A DNA stretch of 64,000 nucleotides from Paenibacillus pini JCM 16418. GTDB taxonomy: Bacteria; Bacillota; Bacilli; Paenibacillales; Paenibacillaceae. The notes under the pieces are model-generated. The model was not told where the DNA came from, ran no database searches, and saw only the letters and a program-made list of their open reading frames with translations. A program made the translations under genes and the position numbers. Where the stretch lies: assembly GCF_000576305.1 (NCBI RefSeq), contig NZ_BAVZ01000004.1:124001-188000 (forward strand), in the 5' to 3' direction. Positions within the stretch are counted from its first letter, which is position 1. The number at the start of each line of letters is the position of its first letter. Shown here piece by piece: positions 47,459-56,279 of this stretch.

Positions 47459-48156
47459 GTCGCTTCAAATCCATTTAACTTCAGCATATAACCCGCTCCT
47501 CTGACCGTTTCAAGCTGTTCTTCCATCCCTATTTCTCTTAGCTTCTTACGGATACGTGTAATGTAGACATTAAGTGTATTATCGTCTATAAAATGATGAT
47601 CCTCCCACAGCATGTCCAGTAGGCGACTGCGACTAACGACTCGATCGGCCTTTTTCATTAATGCTTCCATGAGAAGTAATTCCTTCTGAGTTAACTCCAC
47701 CGACACATCACCTCGTGTGAGCGTCAAACGCTCCGGGTAGAGTGTTAAACTCGCAGCTTCAACGGTTCGCTCCTCTGCTTTCGCTGAGTATGAACCATAA
47801 GCTCTACGAAGATGACTTCGTATTTTAGCCATAACGACATCATAATGAAAAGGCTTGATGATATAATCATCAGCCCCATTCTCGAGCGCCAGAACCTGAT
47901 CCATCTCACTTTCACGCGCCGAAATAAACAGAATGGGACAGGTCGAGATCGATCGAATCTGACGGCACCAGTAAAATCCATCGAATTTCGGCAGATTCAC
48001 GTCTAGGAGAACGATATGTGGCTGAATTTCCTGAAACTTTTCCATTACACGCTCAAAGTCATCAACCGTCGCAGCCTTATATCCATACTTCTCCATGTGA
48101 CCCTTCAGCATGGCAGAAATCTTATAATCATCTTCAATAATTAAGACTTGAAACAT
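47455..48156 (-). CDS. bceR: OmpR-family response regulator, BceR-like
   Basis: 233 residues. Receiver domain with acidic pocket EDD at 8-10 and phospho-acceptor Asp52 (VLLDVNLP), Lys in IIKPF; C-terminal winged HTH ending near YITRIRKKLREIG. ATG at 48156 with AAGAGGG; the upstream frame is not supported. First gene of the R-S-A-B module, the standard Bce order. Confidence 0.93.
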   Translation of the reverse strand: MFQVLIIEDDYKISAMLKGHMEKYGYKAATVDDFERVMEKFQEIQPHIVLLDVNLPKFDGFYWCRQIRSISTCPILFISARESEMDQVLALENGADDYIIKPFHYDVVMAKIRSHLRRAYGSYSAKAEERTVEAASLTLYPERLTLTRGDVSVELTQKELLLMEALMKKADRVVSRSRLLDMLWEDHHFIDDNTLNVYITRIRKKLREIGMEEQLETVRGAGYMLKLNGFEAT

Positions 48157-48398
48157 GTAAAAGAACCCTCTTTTCAACAAGAATAAACGAATAACCCTTT
48201 GATCATCTAACATAGCATGTAGTATCCAGTTTGTCATTTATAGTAAAAGTTAAAACTTTATTCAGTTGAATAGCAATAAATTCAACATATTAACATTTAT
48301 TTAACTTTATTATCAAATATTGTTTTTATAATGTAAATTATATTTCTACTGGCTCTGATATAATTTCTGCTAGACAAGATGAAAGGGGCACCATAGAG

Positions 48399-49154
48399 TT
48401 GAGAAAAGAAATGGGTATATTCATGATGTTATGTACTGTCTTGCTTTCCGGATGTGAGATAGATCATTCAGGAAATGTTACTAAGGCGTCAGGTCAACCT
48501 TCCAATGAGCAGGATACTAAGCAACCCGATCAAGAGGATGCTTCAAAGTTGATTGCTGCTTCACCAAATAAAGAAGTCAAACTTTATAAGATTGAAGAGT
48601 TGAAAGCTGGACTAAAAAGGGTATCCTTACATATCAATGGAAAGCAAAAAAAATTGGAGTGGAACATGCCGAATACTGGCACTAAACCTCAGGTATTCTA
48701 TACTGATCTGACGGGTGATGGTGAGAAAGAAGCCATTATTATCATCCAGACGGGTCGAGGGACAGGCTTAGATATCTATGATATTCATGTTATTCAAGCC
48801 GAGGATTTATCAGAGATTAAAGTGCAAAGGTATGACGATATTGTTGCCAAACAGATAAAGTCGAAGGTGACTAAGAATGGTGACGGTACATTAGCGATTT
48901 CAGTTAAAACGCAAGGAAAAGAATATCATTTCGATTATGATTTTGATCCCGCGCCAAAACATAAACAAGATGAGCTCTATTTCGGCGGTGTAGTCATTTA
49001 TGGAGTGGAGAACCAAACCATCAACTTATATCTCGGAGCATCCGTAGGAATATCTCCCTCCTATGTGTGTGATTTCAACATCACATATAAATTCGATCGT
49101 GCAAAGAAGGAATATATTGTAGATCAAATTAAGGTCGAACCTGTTGAAAAATAG
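48399..49154 (+). CDS. Hypothetical lipoprotein
   Basis: 251 residues. Short signal ending VLLSGC, an Asp/Gln/Lys-rich linker to about residue 55, then a beta-rich domain containing FYTDLTGDGEKEAIIII, a calcium-loop-like DxTGDGxxE pattern seen in many Paenibacillus/Bacillus surface lipoproteins. Start is TTG at 48399 with AAAGGGG 10 bases upstream. Not otherwise recognised. Confidence 0.75.
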   Translation: MRKEMGIFMMLCTVLLSGCEIDHSGNVTKASGQPSNEQDTKQPDQEDASKLIAASPNKEVKLYKIEELKAGLKRVSLHINGKQKKLEWNMPNTGTKPQVFYTDLTGDGEKEAIIIIQTGRGTGLDIYDIHVIQAEDLSEIKVQRYDDIVAKQIKSKVTKNGDGTLAISVKTQGKEYHFDYDFDPAPKHKQDELYFGGVVIYGVENQTINLYLGASVGISPSYVCDFNITYKFDRAKKEYIVDQIKVEPVEK

Positions 49155-49290
49155 AAAAGAATTGCAACAAGGTATTTTAAAGTTACTAGTACATTTGAAA
49201 ATTGCAGCTAATAAAATTAATTTGTTCCTGAATCCCTCCTATTAGTTTCGCTAAATTTAGAAATAAACCGCAGAAAACGAAGCTAACAAA

Positions 49291-49334
49291 GAACAGGTCA
49301 ATCATGGTGGTATTTCACCATAATCAACCTGTTT
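49291..49334. terminator. Bidirectional hairpin terminator between lipoprotein and immunity genes
   Basis: AACAGGT...ATGGTG/CACCAT...ACCTGTT, long stem with small internal loops. The remaining gap (49155-49471) is AT-rich; a short plus-strand frame with AAGGAGG at about 49450 codes only 19 residues and I do not call it. Confidence 0.65.
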
Positions 49335-49471
49335 GATGTATCGAAATAGCGTTATTTAAATTATAAAATTAAAACATCAAATGTGCGTATAAACGATATG
49401 GAGAAATCTTTATACGGGTATTACATGGTAAATATGTGTTATTGGTTGAAGGAGGGGTATGTTAACTTTGA

Positions 49472-49741
49472 CTATGAAACCAGATATACCATCGACCCCA
49501 ATGGTATATCTATGGGTTTAATAGACTTACCAAGACATATGCCTACCATTTTTTTATCAGTTGGTGAGTTAGAAATTTGAACTGAAACAACTTCCAATTC
49601 TAGCTCTTTGTTTTCCGGTGTCCTAAGAACAATGTTATCACCAATTTTATTTAAAGAAGCGAGAGCAGGGTTAATTCCAACTATAATAGTTCCATTTTCT
49701 TTGGATTCAAAAACATCTCCAACTTCCATTAATTTTTCCAT
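49472..49741 (-). CDS. Probable immunity protein for the adjacent toxin
   Basis: 89 residues, beta-rich, no membrane segment (MEVGDVFESKENGTIIVGIN... GSMVYLVS). Lies 15 bases after the toxin gene on the same strand, the normal place for a cognate immunity gene. GAAGGGAAGG precedes the ATG. No family recognised; assignment rests on position only. Confidence 0.6.
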   Translation of the reverse strand: MEKLMEVGDVFESKENGTIIVGINPALASLNKIGDNIVLRTPENKELELEVVSVQISNSPTDKKMVGICLGKSIKPIDIPLGSMVYLVS

Positions 49742-49756
49742 ATAATACCTTCCCTT

Positions 49757-51115
49757 CTATCTATTCTGGATATATAGCTCATCCTTAACGTCTCGAATAC
49801 GAAGTCCACCGTTTTTCAATCTTGTAATTGCATCCCTAAGTAATGTCATTCTTTCAGCTGAAGTTAAATCTGGGGCAAATCTAGCAGCTCTAATACTAGC
49901 CTGCGCTTCATCTAAAGCAAAGTTTCTTGCATATGTTGCAGGATCAACATCGTAAAGGTTAAATGCTTTTCCATTTACATACGCGTCATAATGCCCAACA
50001 ATTTCATGGGCTATGGTTGCCTTACCTGAGACACGACTATTCGCATTTAAAGTTCCGATTCCGGGAGATTTAGCAGGTAACACGTCGGTATTTATATACA
50101 ACCTGTCATACATCATTCCCGTATTCCAACTATCCCTAAATACAATATTTTCTTCAGGAAAACCTAGCTTTTTCGCATAATCAACCAATTCGCTTCTTTG
50201 TGCATTGGTTAATTTTATTTCATTTCTCAATCCTCCTGAAGAAATTTGGCGATGAACACCCGTCCCCTCAATCCCCTTCTCCAGCACCCCACCCTTATTC
50301 TTCATTATCGCGGCCGCAGCAACGGTGCTTGCAGATCCGCCCCCTATAAGTGGAGCAGCGGCAGTAGCTACTTCATCGGTTTCTTTTGCTGCTGCGCTCG
50401 CTGCTTTTTGCTCAGAACTAAGGGTCTCTGCTGTGGATTCGGCACGATGCGCGCCCATTCCTGCTTCTTCTGCATGTTCAATCTTCTTCGTTGCCGCGAT
50501 TACATCCACAGCTTCGTCGCTGTGTCTGGTAACCTGCGTAATGGCTCCCGTTGCTTCGAGCGCCTTATCTGTCATCTTAATGATTTTGACTCCGTTACGC
50601 ACACCTTTGCCTGCTGGTCCGAGCACGGCTAATGCTCGTTCCCATCCCTGTAGCTTCTCTCCCGTGATCAAATCCTGACCACTTATCGCTTCAATGATGC
50701 CTTTGGCATTACCAACGATCGGGAGAAAGTCTAACGCCATACTTCCAGCCGTCTTTGTAAAAGACCAAATCTTACCCGCATCAAAGCCTGTACCTTTACC
50801 ATCGGCTTCGGTGAAGTGATCCGCTTTACGTTCTGTAAATTGCGAAAGGGACTCGAGTTCTTGATTTAGCTCGTTTAATTGCTGCTGCATGGCGCGAAAT
50901 GCACCGTCTATTTCAGCTCGTCCGCGGCTTTCTAGTGTGAAGCTATTCATCATTCTTATAAGTCCACTTTCCAGCCGCTGTACCTCTTCAGATGCTCGCC
51001 TGAGCTCCTTACCTGTATGTCTTAGACTGGATGCCTGCCCTCGATCCTCAAGGTTCATCCCTCCCCGAAATCCCACTCCCTCTATGTATGTTGTGGTATA
51101 CAAATGTCTTCTCAA
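49757..51115 (-). CDS. WXG/LXG-type polymorphic toxin with HExxxH C-terminal domain
   Basis: Up to 452 residues. Residues ~25-100: helical, WXG100-like secretion region. About 125-170: pre-toxin TG domain (DFLPIVGNAKGIIEAISGQDL ... GWERALAVLG). About 200-275: Ala-rich linker. From ~295: toxin domain with HEIVGH (His370, Glu371, His375) and EAQASIRAARFAPDLT, resembling C-termini seen on RHS toxins. HExxxH plus Glu403 could bind a metal, but activity is unproven. Start uncertain: TTG at 51115 or ATG at 51058. Follows two WXG100 genes. Confidence 0.8.
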   Translation of the reverse strand: MRRHLYTTTYIEGVGFRGGMNLEDRGQASSLRHTGKELRRASEEVQRLESGLIRMMNSFTLESRGRAEIDGAFRAMQQQLNELNQELESLSQFTERKADHFTEADGKGTGFDAGKIWSFTKTAGSMALDFLPIVGNAKGIIEAISGQDLITGEKLQGWERALAVLGPAGKGVRNGVKIIKMTDKALEATGAITQVTRHSDEAVDVIAATKKIEHAEEAGMGAHRAESTAETLSSEQKAASAAAKETDEVATAAAPLIGGGSASTVAAAAIMKNKGGVLEKGIEGTGVHRQISSGGLRNEIKLTNAQRSELVDYAKKLGFPEENIVFRDSWNTGMMYDRLYINTDVLPAKSPGIGTLNANSRVSGKATIAHEIVGHYDAYVNGKAFNLYDVDPATYARNFALDEAQASIRAARFAPDLTSAERMTLLRDAITRLKNGGLRIRDVKDELYIQNR

Positions 51116-51121
51116 TGTGAC

Positions 51122-51397
51122 TCAGGATCTAGCTTCAACTTGTGCATCCGCTTGTCGGAATGCTTCTGCCATCTGCTCTAATTGCTGGGAAAACTGCTGC
51201 ATTTGACTGATGGTACGAGACATACGAGACATCATTTTCTGATATTCCACGTCAAAATGTTGCTGAGCTTGTCCTGACCAGGCTAGCCCTTGAACATTGC
51301 CTCTAATTCGACTGCTAGTCATACTCAAGCTTTCGCCAGCCGCTCTTACACTGCGAGCGATGGACATCATCTCCTGAACATCTGCGCGAATTCGCAT
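51122..51397 (-). CDS. WXG100 family protein (second)
   Basis: 91 residues, helix-turn-helix hairpin with the turn motif as WSG (GLAWSGQAQQHF). N-terminus MRIRADVQEMMSIARSV. ATG at 51397 with GAGGGGG upstream; the longer frame overlaps the preceding gene. Probably secreted by a type VII system, perhaps as partner of the toxin. Confidence 0.85.
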   Translation of the reverse strand: MRIRADVQEMMSIARSVRAAGESLSMTSSRIRGNVQGLAWSGQAQQHFDVEYQKMMSRMSRTISQMQQFSQQLEQMAEAFRQADAQVEARS

Positions 51398-51413
51398 CCG
51401 GATGAAACCCCCT

Positions 51414-51689
51414 CTATGAACTGGTATCTGCTGCCCTGAATCTCTCGGCAATTGCCGTTAATTCATCCCCAACATCTTTTAGTAAGGTCGATACACTTTG
51501 AAGCTGCTGATGTGCATCTTGATAGGATGCATAGAATCTTTCTTTGGAATTTCCTTCCCATTCTCCTCCCATCCCATCGATTAATGACTTTAATTCTTGG
51601 GCCATGGTCAAATTCTGTTCACTACAGTTTAAGAAGCGGGTTCCAATTTGCTGCAATTGATCAGGTTCAATTTTGATTCTTTGACTCAT
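51414..51689 (-). CDS. WXG100 family protein (EsxA-like)
   Basis: 91 residues with central WEG turn (GGEWEGNSKERFYASY) and two long amphipathic helices. Size and motif are standard for Esx proteins exported by the EssC/YukB-type machinery, which is not in this window. Overlaps the upstream gene by 4 bases (ATGA), so the two are translationally coupled. Confidence 0.9.
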   Translation of the reverse strand: MSQRIKIEPDQLQQIGTRFLNCSEQNLTMAQELKSLIDGMGGEWEGNSKERFYASYQDAHQQLQSVSTLLKDVGDELTAIAERFRAADTSS

Positions 51690-52483
51690 GATCTAGCTCC
51701 TTCCTTAACTACCTTGAACAAATCAGCAAAACATTCGAGGGAAGCTTTGACAATGGATGGTTCAAAAGCTTGAATTCGAATCGAAGACATATTCGTATCA
51801 GATACGAGATATGCCAGATCCCCTATTCTCACAAAATGATAGGATTCTTGATTCCAATAGGAGCCTGTACGAGTCCAATATTCCATGGAACCCGAACTCT
51901 CAGCATGAAGAAAACAATGACAAATAACTTCAGCAGCCTCCGGTAAACACCCTTCCTCTAGGAGTGCGTTCATCATTTGCTCGGAGCTGTATACAATCCA
52001 TTCTCGCCAAGTTACTTGAGACAGTTCTATAATCCATTTTTTTTCACTAGACATATTCAAAGGAAATAATCCGTATAGCACATCAATAGACAATGGTGCA
52101 TTAGCGACAGGACATATGAACATATTGCCATGCCCATCATCTGTCCATTCCACGGCTAGTTCAGGAGTGAAAAATAGGAACCCTTCGTAATCCCCTAGCC
52201 CATCGATGTGTTTCGTTGCACGAACGGCATAGTTAGATCCACATACTTCAATACAAAGAGCTAATGCACCATCGACCTCGTATGTTCCTTTCGTATCATT
52301 ACGTATTAGATAACCTTTCCGAATAAGGATCGGTAACGTTACTTCCCACTCCTCTTCTATCTCGTCCATCAGATAACCACGAAAAGGATCACTGTAGCCC
52401 GCGATCTGATCGACACTAAGCATCTGAGTCAAGAAGAAAAACTCTATGTACGAGATTTTGAAAGAAAATTCATCTTCTTCCAA
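51686..52483 (-). CDS. Unknown protein coupled to WXG100 genes
   Basis: 265 residues, no signal or clear membrane helix, mixed alpha/beta, acidic N-terminus. No family recognised. As first gene of a translationally coupled Esx-toxin operon it could be a type VII chaperone or adaptor with a role like EspG, but I see no sequence support for that. Start is TTG at 52483 with AAGGAG 11 bases upstream; no in-frame ATG is better. Confidence 0.65.
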   Translation of the reverse strand: MEEDEFSFKISYIEFFFLTQMLSVDQIAGYSDPFRGYLMDEIEEEWEVTLPILIRKGYLIRNDTKGTYEVDGALALCIEVCGSNYAVRATKHIDGLGDYEGFLFFTPELAVEWTDDGHGNMFICPVANAPLSIDVLYGLFPLNMSSEKKWIIELSQVTWREWIVYSSEQMMNALLEEGCLPEAAEVICHCFLHAESSGSMEYWTRTGSYWNQESYHFVRIGDLAYLVSDTNMSSIRIQAFEPSIVKASLECFADLFKVVKEGARS

Positions 52484-52604
52484 GCATAATCACACTCCTT
52501 TTACTGCAGAAATAACTCCAATAGGGATTTTTACCCAAAAATGGGCGAATCTAAATACCTGTCCCAGCATAATATAGAGAAATTCCACTGAAAGGAGCAA
52601 ATGC

Positions 52605-52862
52605 ATGTATCTGTTATGGGTATTGATCGTAGGCGGAGTCATTGGATGGTTAAGTGGTAATTTAATCGGAAGAGACGTTCCAGGCGGAGTCATTGGTAAC
52701 ATTATTGCTGGTTTTATCGGCGCATGGTTAGGAACCGAAATTCTTGGTGTTTGGGGCCCAGTTATAGGCGGATTCCATATCTTTCCTGCTATTTTTGGCG
52801 CAATTGTTGCGTTGCTTATTTTCTTCGCTATCGCACGTGGCGGCACATTCAGAAGACGTTAA
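52605..52862 (+). CDS. GlsB/YeaQ/YmgE family stress-response membrane protein
   Basis: 85 residues, three hydrophobic Gly-rich helices: LIVGGVIGWLSGNLIGRD, GVIGNIIAGFIGAWLG, then a third ending in RRR. The family is induced by general or envelope stress. GAAAGGAG precedes the ATG. Single gene, divergent from the type VII locus. Confidence 0.9.
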   Translation: MYLLWVLIVGGVIGWLSGNLIGRDVPGGVIGNIIAGFIGAWLGTEILGVWGPVIGGFHIFPAIFGAIVALLIFFAIARGGTFRRR

Positions 52863-52946
52863 TCACAGTCCTTTAAAAATCGTACACGTTCATCTGTGTC
52901 ATCATGTTGTTACTCTAAAGAAAATAGTATGCCATTATTTACATTG

Positions 52947-52990
52947 CAAGCTGGTCCCTGAATTCATCAGAGATTAGCTTGTTTGTTTTT
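52947..52990 (+). terminator. Possible terminator after the GlsB-like gene
   Basis: CAAGCTGGTC/GATTAGCTTG (two G-U pairs), then TTTGTTTTT. Confidence 0.5.
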
Positions 52991-53125
52991 CAAATCAAAG
53001 AATTTGAGAACATTAATAACCGTCTTCACTTTTAGATTCTTTTTATGTATTTTAAATTATAGTATGATTAGATGGATCCATATCCATATTCAGCATTAGA
53101 CAAGTAAAGTGAGGTAATAAAATAC

Positions 53126-54319
53126 ATGATTATTAAACCAAGAACACGTGGCTTCATTTGTACGACCACACATCCGGTCGGCTGCGCGGCTCAGGTTCAG
53201 AAGCAAATTGAATATGTACAAGCTAAGCCTGCTATTCATGGGCCTCGCAATGTACTCGTTATTGGTGCATCGACAGGCTATGGCCTATCTGCACGCATCG
53301 CGGCTGCTTTTGGAGCCCATGCAAATACGGTTGGCGTATATCGTCCAAGCGCTGGATCAGAGAAACGTACGGCATCGGCAGGCTGGTACAATTCAGCAGC
53401 ATTTGAAAAGGCCGCCGAAGCAGCTGGACTGAAGTCCTTTAGTGTAACAGGAGATGCATTCTCCACAGAAACGAAGACCAAAACAATTGAACTCATTCGC
53501 AAAGAATTAGGTAAGGTGGATTTAGTTATTTACAGCGTGGCTTCTGCTCGCAGAACCAATCCTGTGACTGGGGAATTCTCCAACTCCGTTCTTAAACCGA
53601 TCGGTCATTCTTACACGAACAAAACGGTTAATTTTCACACAGGTGAAGTCAGCGAAGTTACTCTTGAGCCGGCAACACAGCAAGAAATAAGCGATACCGT
53701 AACCGTGATGGGCGGCGATGATTGGCAGCAATGGATGAATGCCCTTAGTGAAGGAGAAGTCCTTACAAATGATGTAACAACGATTGCCTATTCATATATT
53801 GGTTCCGAAATTACCCAAGCGATTTATCGTGAAGGTTCCATCGGTCAGGCAAAAGATCATCTTGAGTCGACTGCACTCCAAATGAATGAAAAACTCGCTG
53901 CACATGGTGGACGAGCTTATGTATGTGTAAGTAAGGGTCTGGTAACCCAATCAAGCTCCGCGATTCCAGTGGTACCCCTTTACATGTCCGCACTATACAA
54001 AGTTATGAAGGAAAAAGGGCTGCATGAAGGTACCATTGAACAGACATACCGTCTCTTTTCGGAACGCTTGTATCCTGCATCAGGGGTTACTCCTCTTGAT
54101 GACCAAGGACGTATTCGTATCGATGATTGGGAATTGCGTGAAGATGTACAAGCAGAGGTTCAAGAAATTTGGAACCAAATTACAACAGAAAACATCTACG
54201 AACTAACTGACCTTGTAAGTTTCCGCAAAGAATTCTTCCAGTTATTTGGTTTTGAAACGGAAGGTGTGGATTATGATGCTGACGTCAATCCTGACGTAGC
54301 TGTTCCACATTCAATTTAA
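53126..54319 (+). CDS. fabV: FabV-type trans-2-enoyl-ACP/CoA reductase
   Basis: 397 residues, the typical FabV/TER length. Opening MIIKPRTRGFICTTTHPVGC, NAD-binding GASTGYG at 48-54, and the diagnostic Y-x8-K active site (Tyr234, Lys243). Reduces the enoyl double bond in fatty-acid elongation, or crotonyl-CoA in TER variants. FabV enzymes tolerate triclosan. Most Bacilli rely on FabI/FabL, so this gene is less usual. GAGG about 11 bases before the ATG. Single gene with terminator. Confidence 0.95.
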   Translation: MIIKPRTRGFICTTTHPVGCAAQVQKQIEYVQAKPAIHGPRNVLVIGASTGYGLSARIAAAFGAHANTVGVYRPSAGSEKRTASAGWYNSAAFEKAAEAAGLKSFSVTGDAFSTETKTKTIELIRKELGKVDLVIYSVASARRTNPVTGEFSNSVLKPIGHSYTNKTVNFHTGEVSEVTLEPATQQEISDTVTVMGGDDWQQWMNALSEGEVLTNDVTTIAYSYIGSEITQAIYREGSIGQAKDHLESTALQMNEKLAAHGGRAYVCVSKGLVTQSSSAIPVVPLYMSALYKVMKEKGLHEGTIEQTYRLFSERLYPASGVTPLDDQGRIRIDDWELREDVQAEVQEIWNQITTENIYELTDLVSFRKEFFQLFGFETEGVDYDADVNPDVAVPHSI

Positions 54320-54337
54320 TGTAGTTTAACAATGAGG

Positions 54338-54365
54338 GCTTACCCATTTGGGTAAGCTTCTTTCT
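54338..54365 (+). terminator. Terminator after fabV
   Basis: GCTTACCC-ATTT-GGGTAAGC then TTCTTTCT. Confidence 0.8.
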
Positions 54366-54579
54366 ATGGTATATGGCTCAAATCTTTTCTCCCCCCTCGT
54401 CCACTATTGAAAGGCAACTGTGTTCTGTGTGTGGACATATGACAAATTTCTACTCACCACAATGACATTTAGCTGGCTAAATGAATCAACAAGGACGTAT
54501 AATGGTAGCGAGTCTAATTGTAATAGCGTTTACAATAGACTCCTATTTTCCAGTACGTAACAGTCGGAGGTATGATTTC

Positions 54580-55989
54580 ATGAGATTAGAAAAGGATTTT
54601 CTAGGCTCCAAAGAGGTTCCAGCCGAAGCTTATTATGGTATTCAAACCATGCGCGCAGCGGAGAATTTTCCGATTACAGGTCAGCGCATTCATCCAGAAT
54701 TAATCAGAGCTATGGCAATCGTGAAGAAAGGCGCAGCCATCGCTAATATGGAAATCAAAAGGCTACTACCCGCCAAAGGCGATGCAATTGTTCAGGCTGC
54801 AGAAGAAGTTATCAACGGCCAATGGATCGATCAATTCATCGTGGATCCCATTCAAGGCGGTGCAGGTACGTCCATTAATATGAATACAAATGAAGTCATT
54901 GCCAACCGGGCTTTAGAGATTATGGGCAAAGAACGAGGTAGTTACGCCGATATCAGCCCTAACAATCACGTGAATATGGCACAGTCAACAAATGATTCAT
55001 TTCCAACGGCTGTGCATTTAGCTACGCTGTCTATGATAGAGAAGCTACTAGTTACCATGGAAAACCTGCATAAAGCCTTTACTGATAAAGCAGTAGAGTT
55101 TGATGGTGTCATTAAAATGGGACGTACGCATTTGCAAGATGCAGTTCCAATTCGCTTAGGCCAAGAATTCCAGGCTTATGCTCGTGTACTGGATCGGGAC
55201 ATCAAACGTATTAGAGCAACGAAAGCTAATTTACTTCATATTAATATGGGTGCTACAGCTGTCGGGACGGGCCTTAATGCAGACTTACGCTACATTAAGC
55301 ATGTCGCAGAAGTTCTAGCTGAATTAAGTGGTTTTCCTGTTGAGCCAGCAGAACATCTTGTCGATGCAACTCAGAATACGGATGCGTATACTGAAGTTTC
55401 CGCTGCCCTAAAAATTTGTATGATGAACATGTCCAAAGTCGCGAACGATATTCGATTAATGGCTTCGGGACCTCGTGCTGGATTGGGCGAATTAATTCTG
55501 CCTTCACGTCAGCCTGGATCCTCCATTATGCCAGGGAAAGTGAATCCCGTCATGTGTGAAGTCATTAACCAAATTGCATTCCAAGTGATTGGTAATGATC
55601 ATACTATTTGTTTAGCATCTGAAGCCGGTCAATTGGAACTTAATGTTATGGAGCCAGTGCTTGTCTACAACCTGCTTCAATCTTTGGAAATTATGAATCA
55701 GGGCTTCCGTGTTTTCCGTGAACACTGTATAGAAGGTATTCAAGTAAACGAGGATCGTTGCCGCGAATATGTAGAAAACAGCGTAGGTATTATTACCGCA
55801 CTTAATCCTCATTTGGGCTATGAAGTCGTATCTCGTATTGCCCGTGAAGCGATCACGACGGGAAAATCGGTTCGTGAGCTCTGCTTACTCTATAATGTAC
55901 TATCAGAAGAAGAGCTCAACATCATTCTGGATCCTTATCAAATGACGAATCCAGGCATTGCTGGGGAAGCTTTACTTCATAAAGATTAG
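54580..55989 (+). CDS. aspA: Aspartate ammonia-lyase (aspartase)
   Basis: 469 residues. Lyase-1 superfamily: TSTNDSFPTA-like block QSTNDSFPTAVHLA, MGRTHLQDA, and signature GSSIMPGKVNPVMCE with the catalytic Ser loop. The N-terminus (MRLEKDFLGSKEVPAEAYYGIQT) distinguishes aspartase from fumarase C. Converts aspartate to fumarate and ammonia. ATG at 54580 with CGGAGG; the frame upstream to 54481 has no ribosome site. Confidence 0.92.
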   Translation: MRLEKDFLGSKEVPAEAYYGIQTMRAAENFPITGQRIHPELIRAMAIVKKGAAIANMEIKRLLPAKGDAIVQAAEEVINGQWIDQFIVDPIQGGAGTSINMNTNEVIANRALEIMGKERGSYADISPNNHVNMAQSTNDSFPTAVHLATLSMIEKLLVTMENLHKAFTDKAVEFDGVIKMGRTHLQDAVPIRLGQEFQAYARVLDRDIKRIRATKANLLHINMGATAVGTGLNADLRYIKHVAEVLAELSGFPVEPAEHLVDATQNTDAYTEVSAALKICMMNMSKVANDIRLMASGPRAGLGELILPSRQPGSSIMPGKVNPVMCEVINQIAFQVIGNDHTICLASEAGQLELNVMEPVLVYNLLQSLEIMNQGFRVFREHCIEGIQVNEDRCREYVENSVGIITALNPHLGYEVVSRIAREAITTGKSVRELCLLYNVLSEEELNIILDPYQMTNPGIAGEALLHKD

Positions 55990-55998
55990 ATCTTATAC

Positions 55999-56036
55999 AA
56001 ACAGGCAATACCTAAATTTTGGTATTGCCTGTTTTG
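55999..56036 (+). terminator. Terminator after aspA
   Basis: AACAGGCAATACC/GGTATTGCCTGTT then TTGTTAT. The following gap to 56279 is AT-rich promoter region without a gene. Confidence 0.9.
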
Positions 56037-56279
56037 TTATATCTAAATAGGTATTGGTTGTGCGATCATTTGCTGTTGTGACAAATATAGAAAGTTCGAA
56101 ATGATGGTGTATAGAGTAAGAATCTAGACAGAATATATTTTTATTATTGTGAATTTTTCATATGTTGAAATTTTATAATATTGCTGCTTATTTCCATCTC
56201 TTTACATAATATCAAGTGATTTATGGCACCATATGGTAATAATTAAGCATTTAACAGTGAAATTAGGTGATTAAAGGGT

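Noticed and set aside
49383..49580. 65-residue plus-strand frame over the end of the immunity gene
   Set aside because: GTG start without a ribosome site and overlap with a better-supported gene on the other strand.
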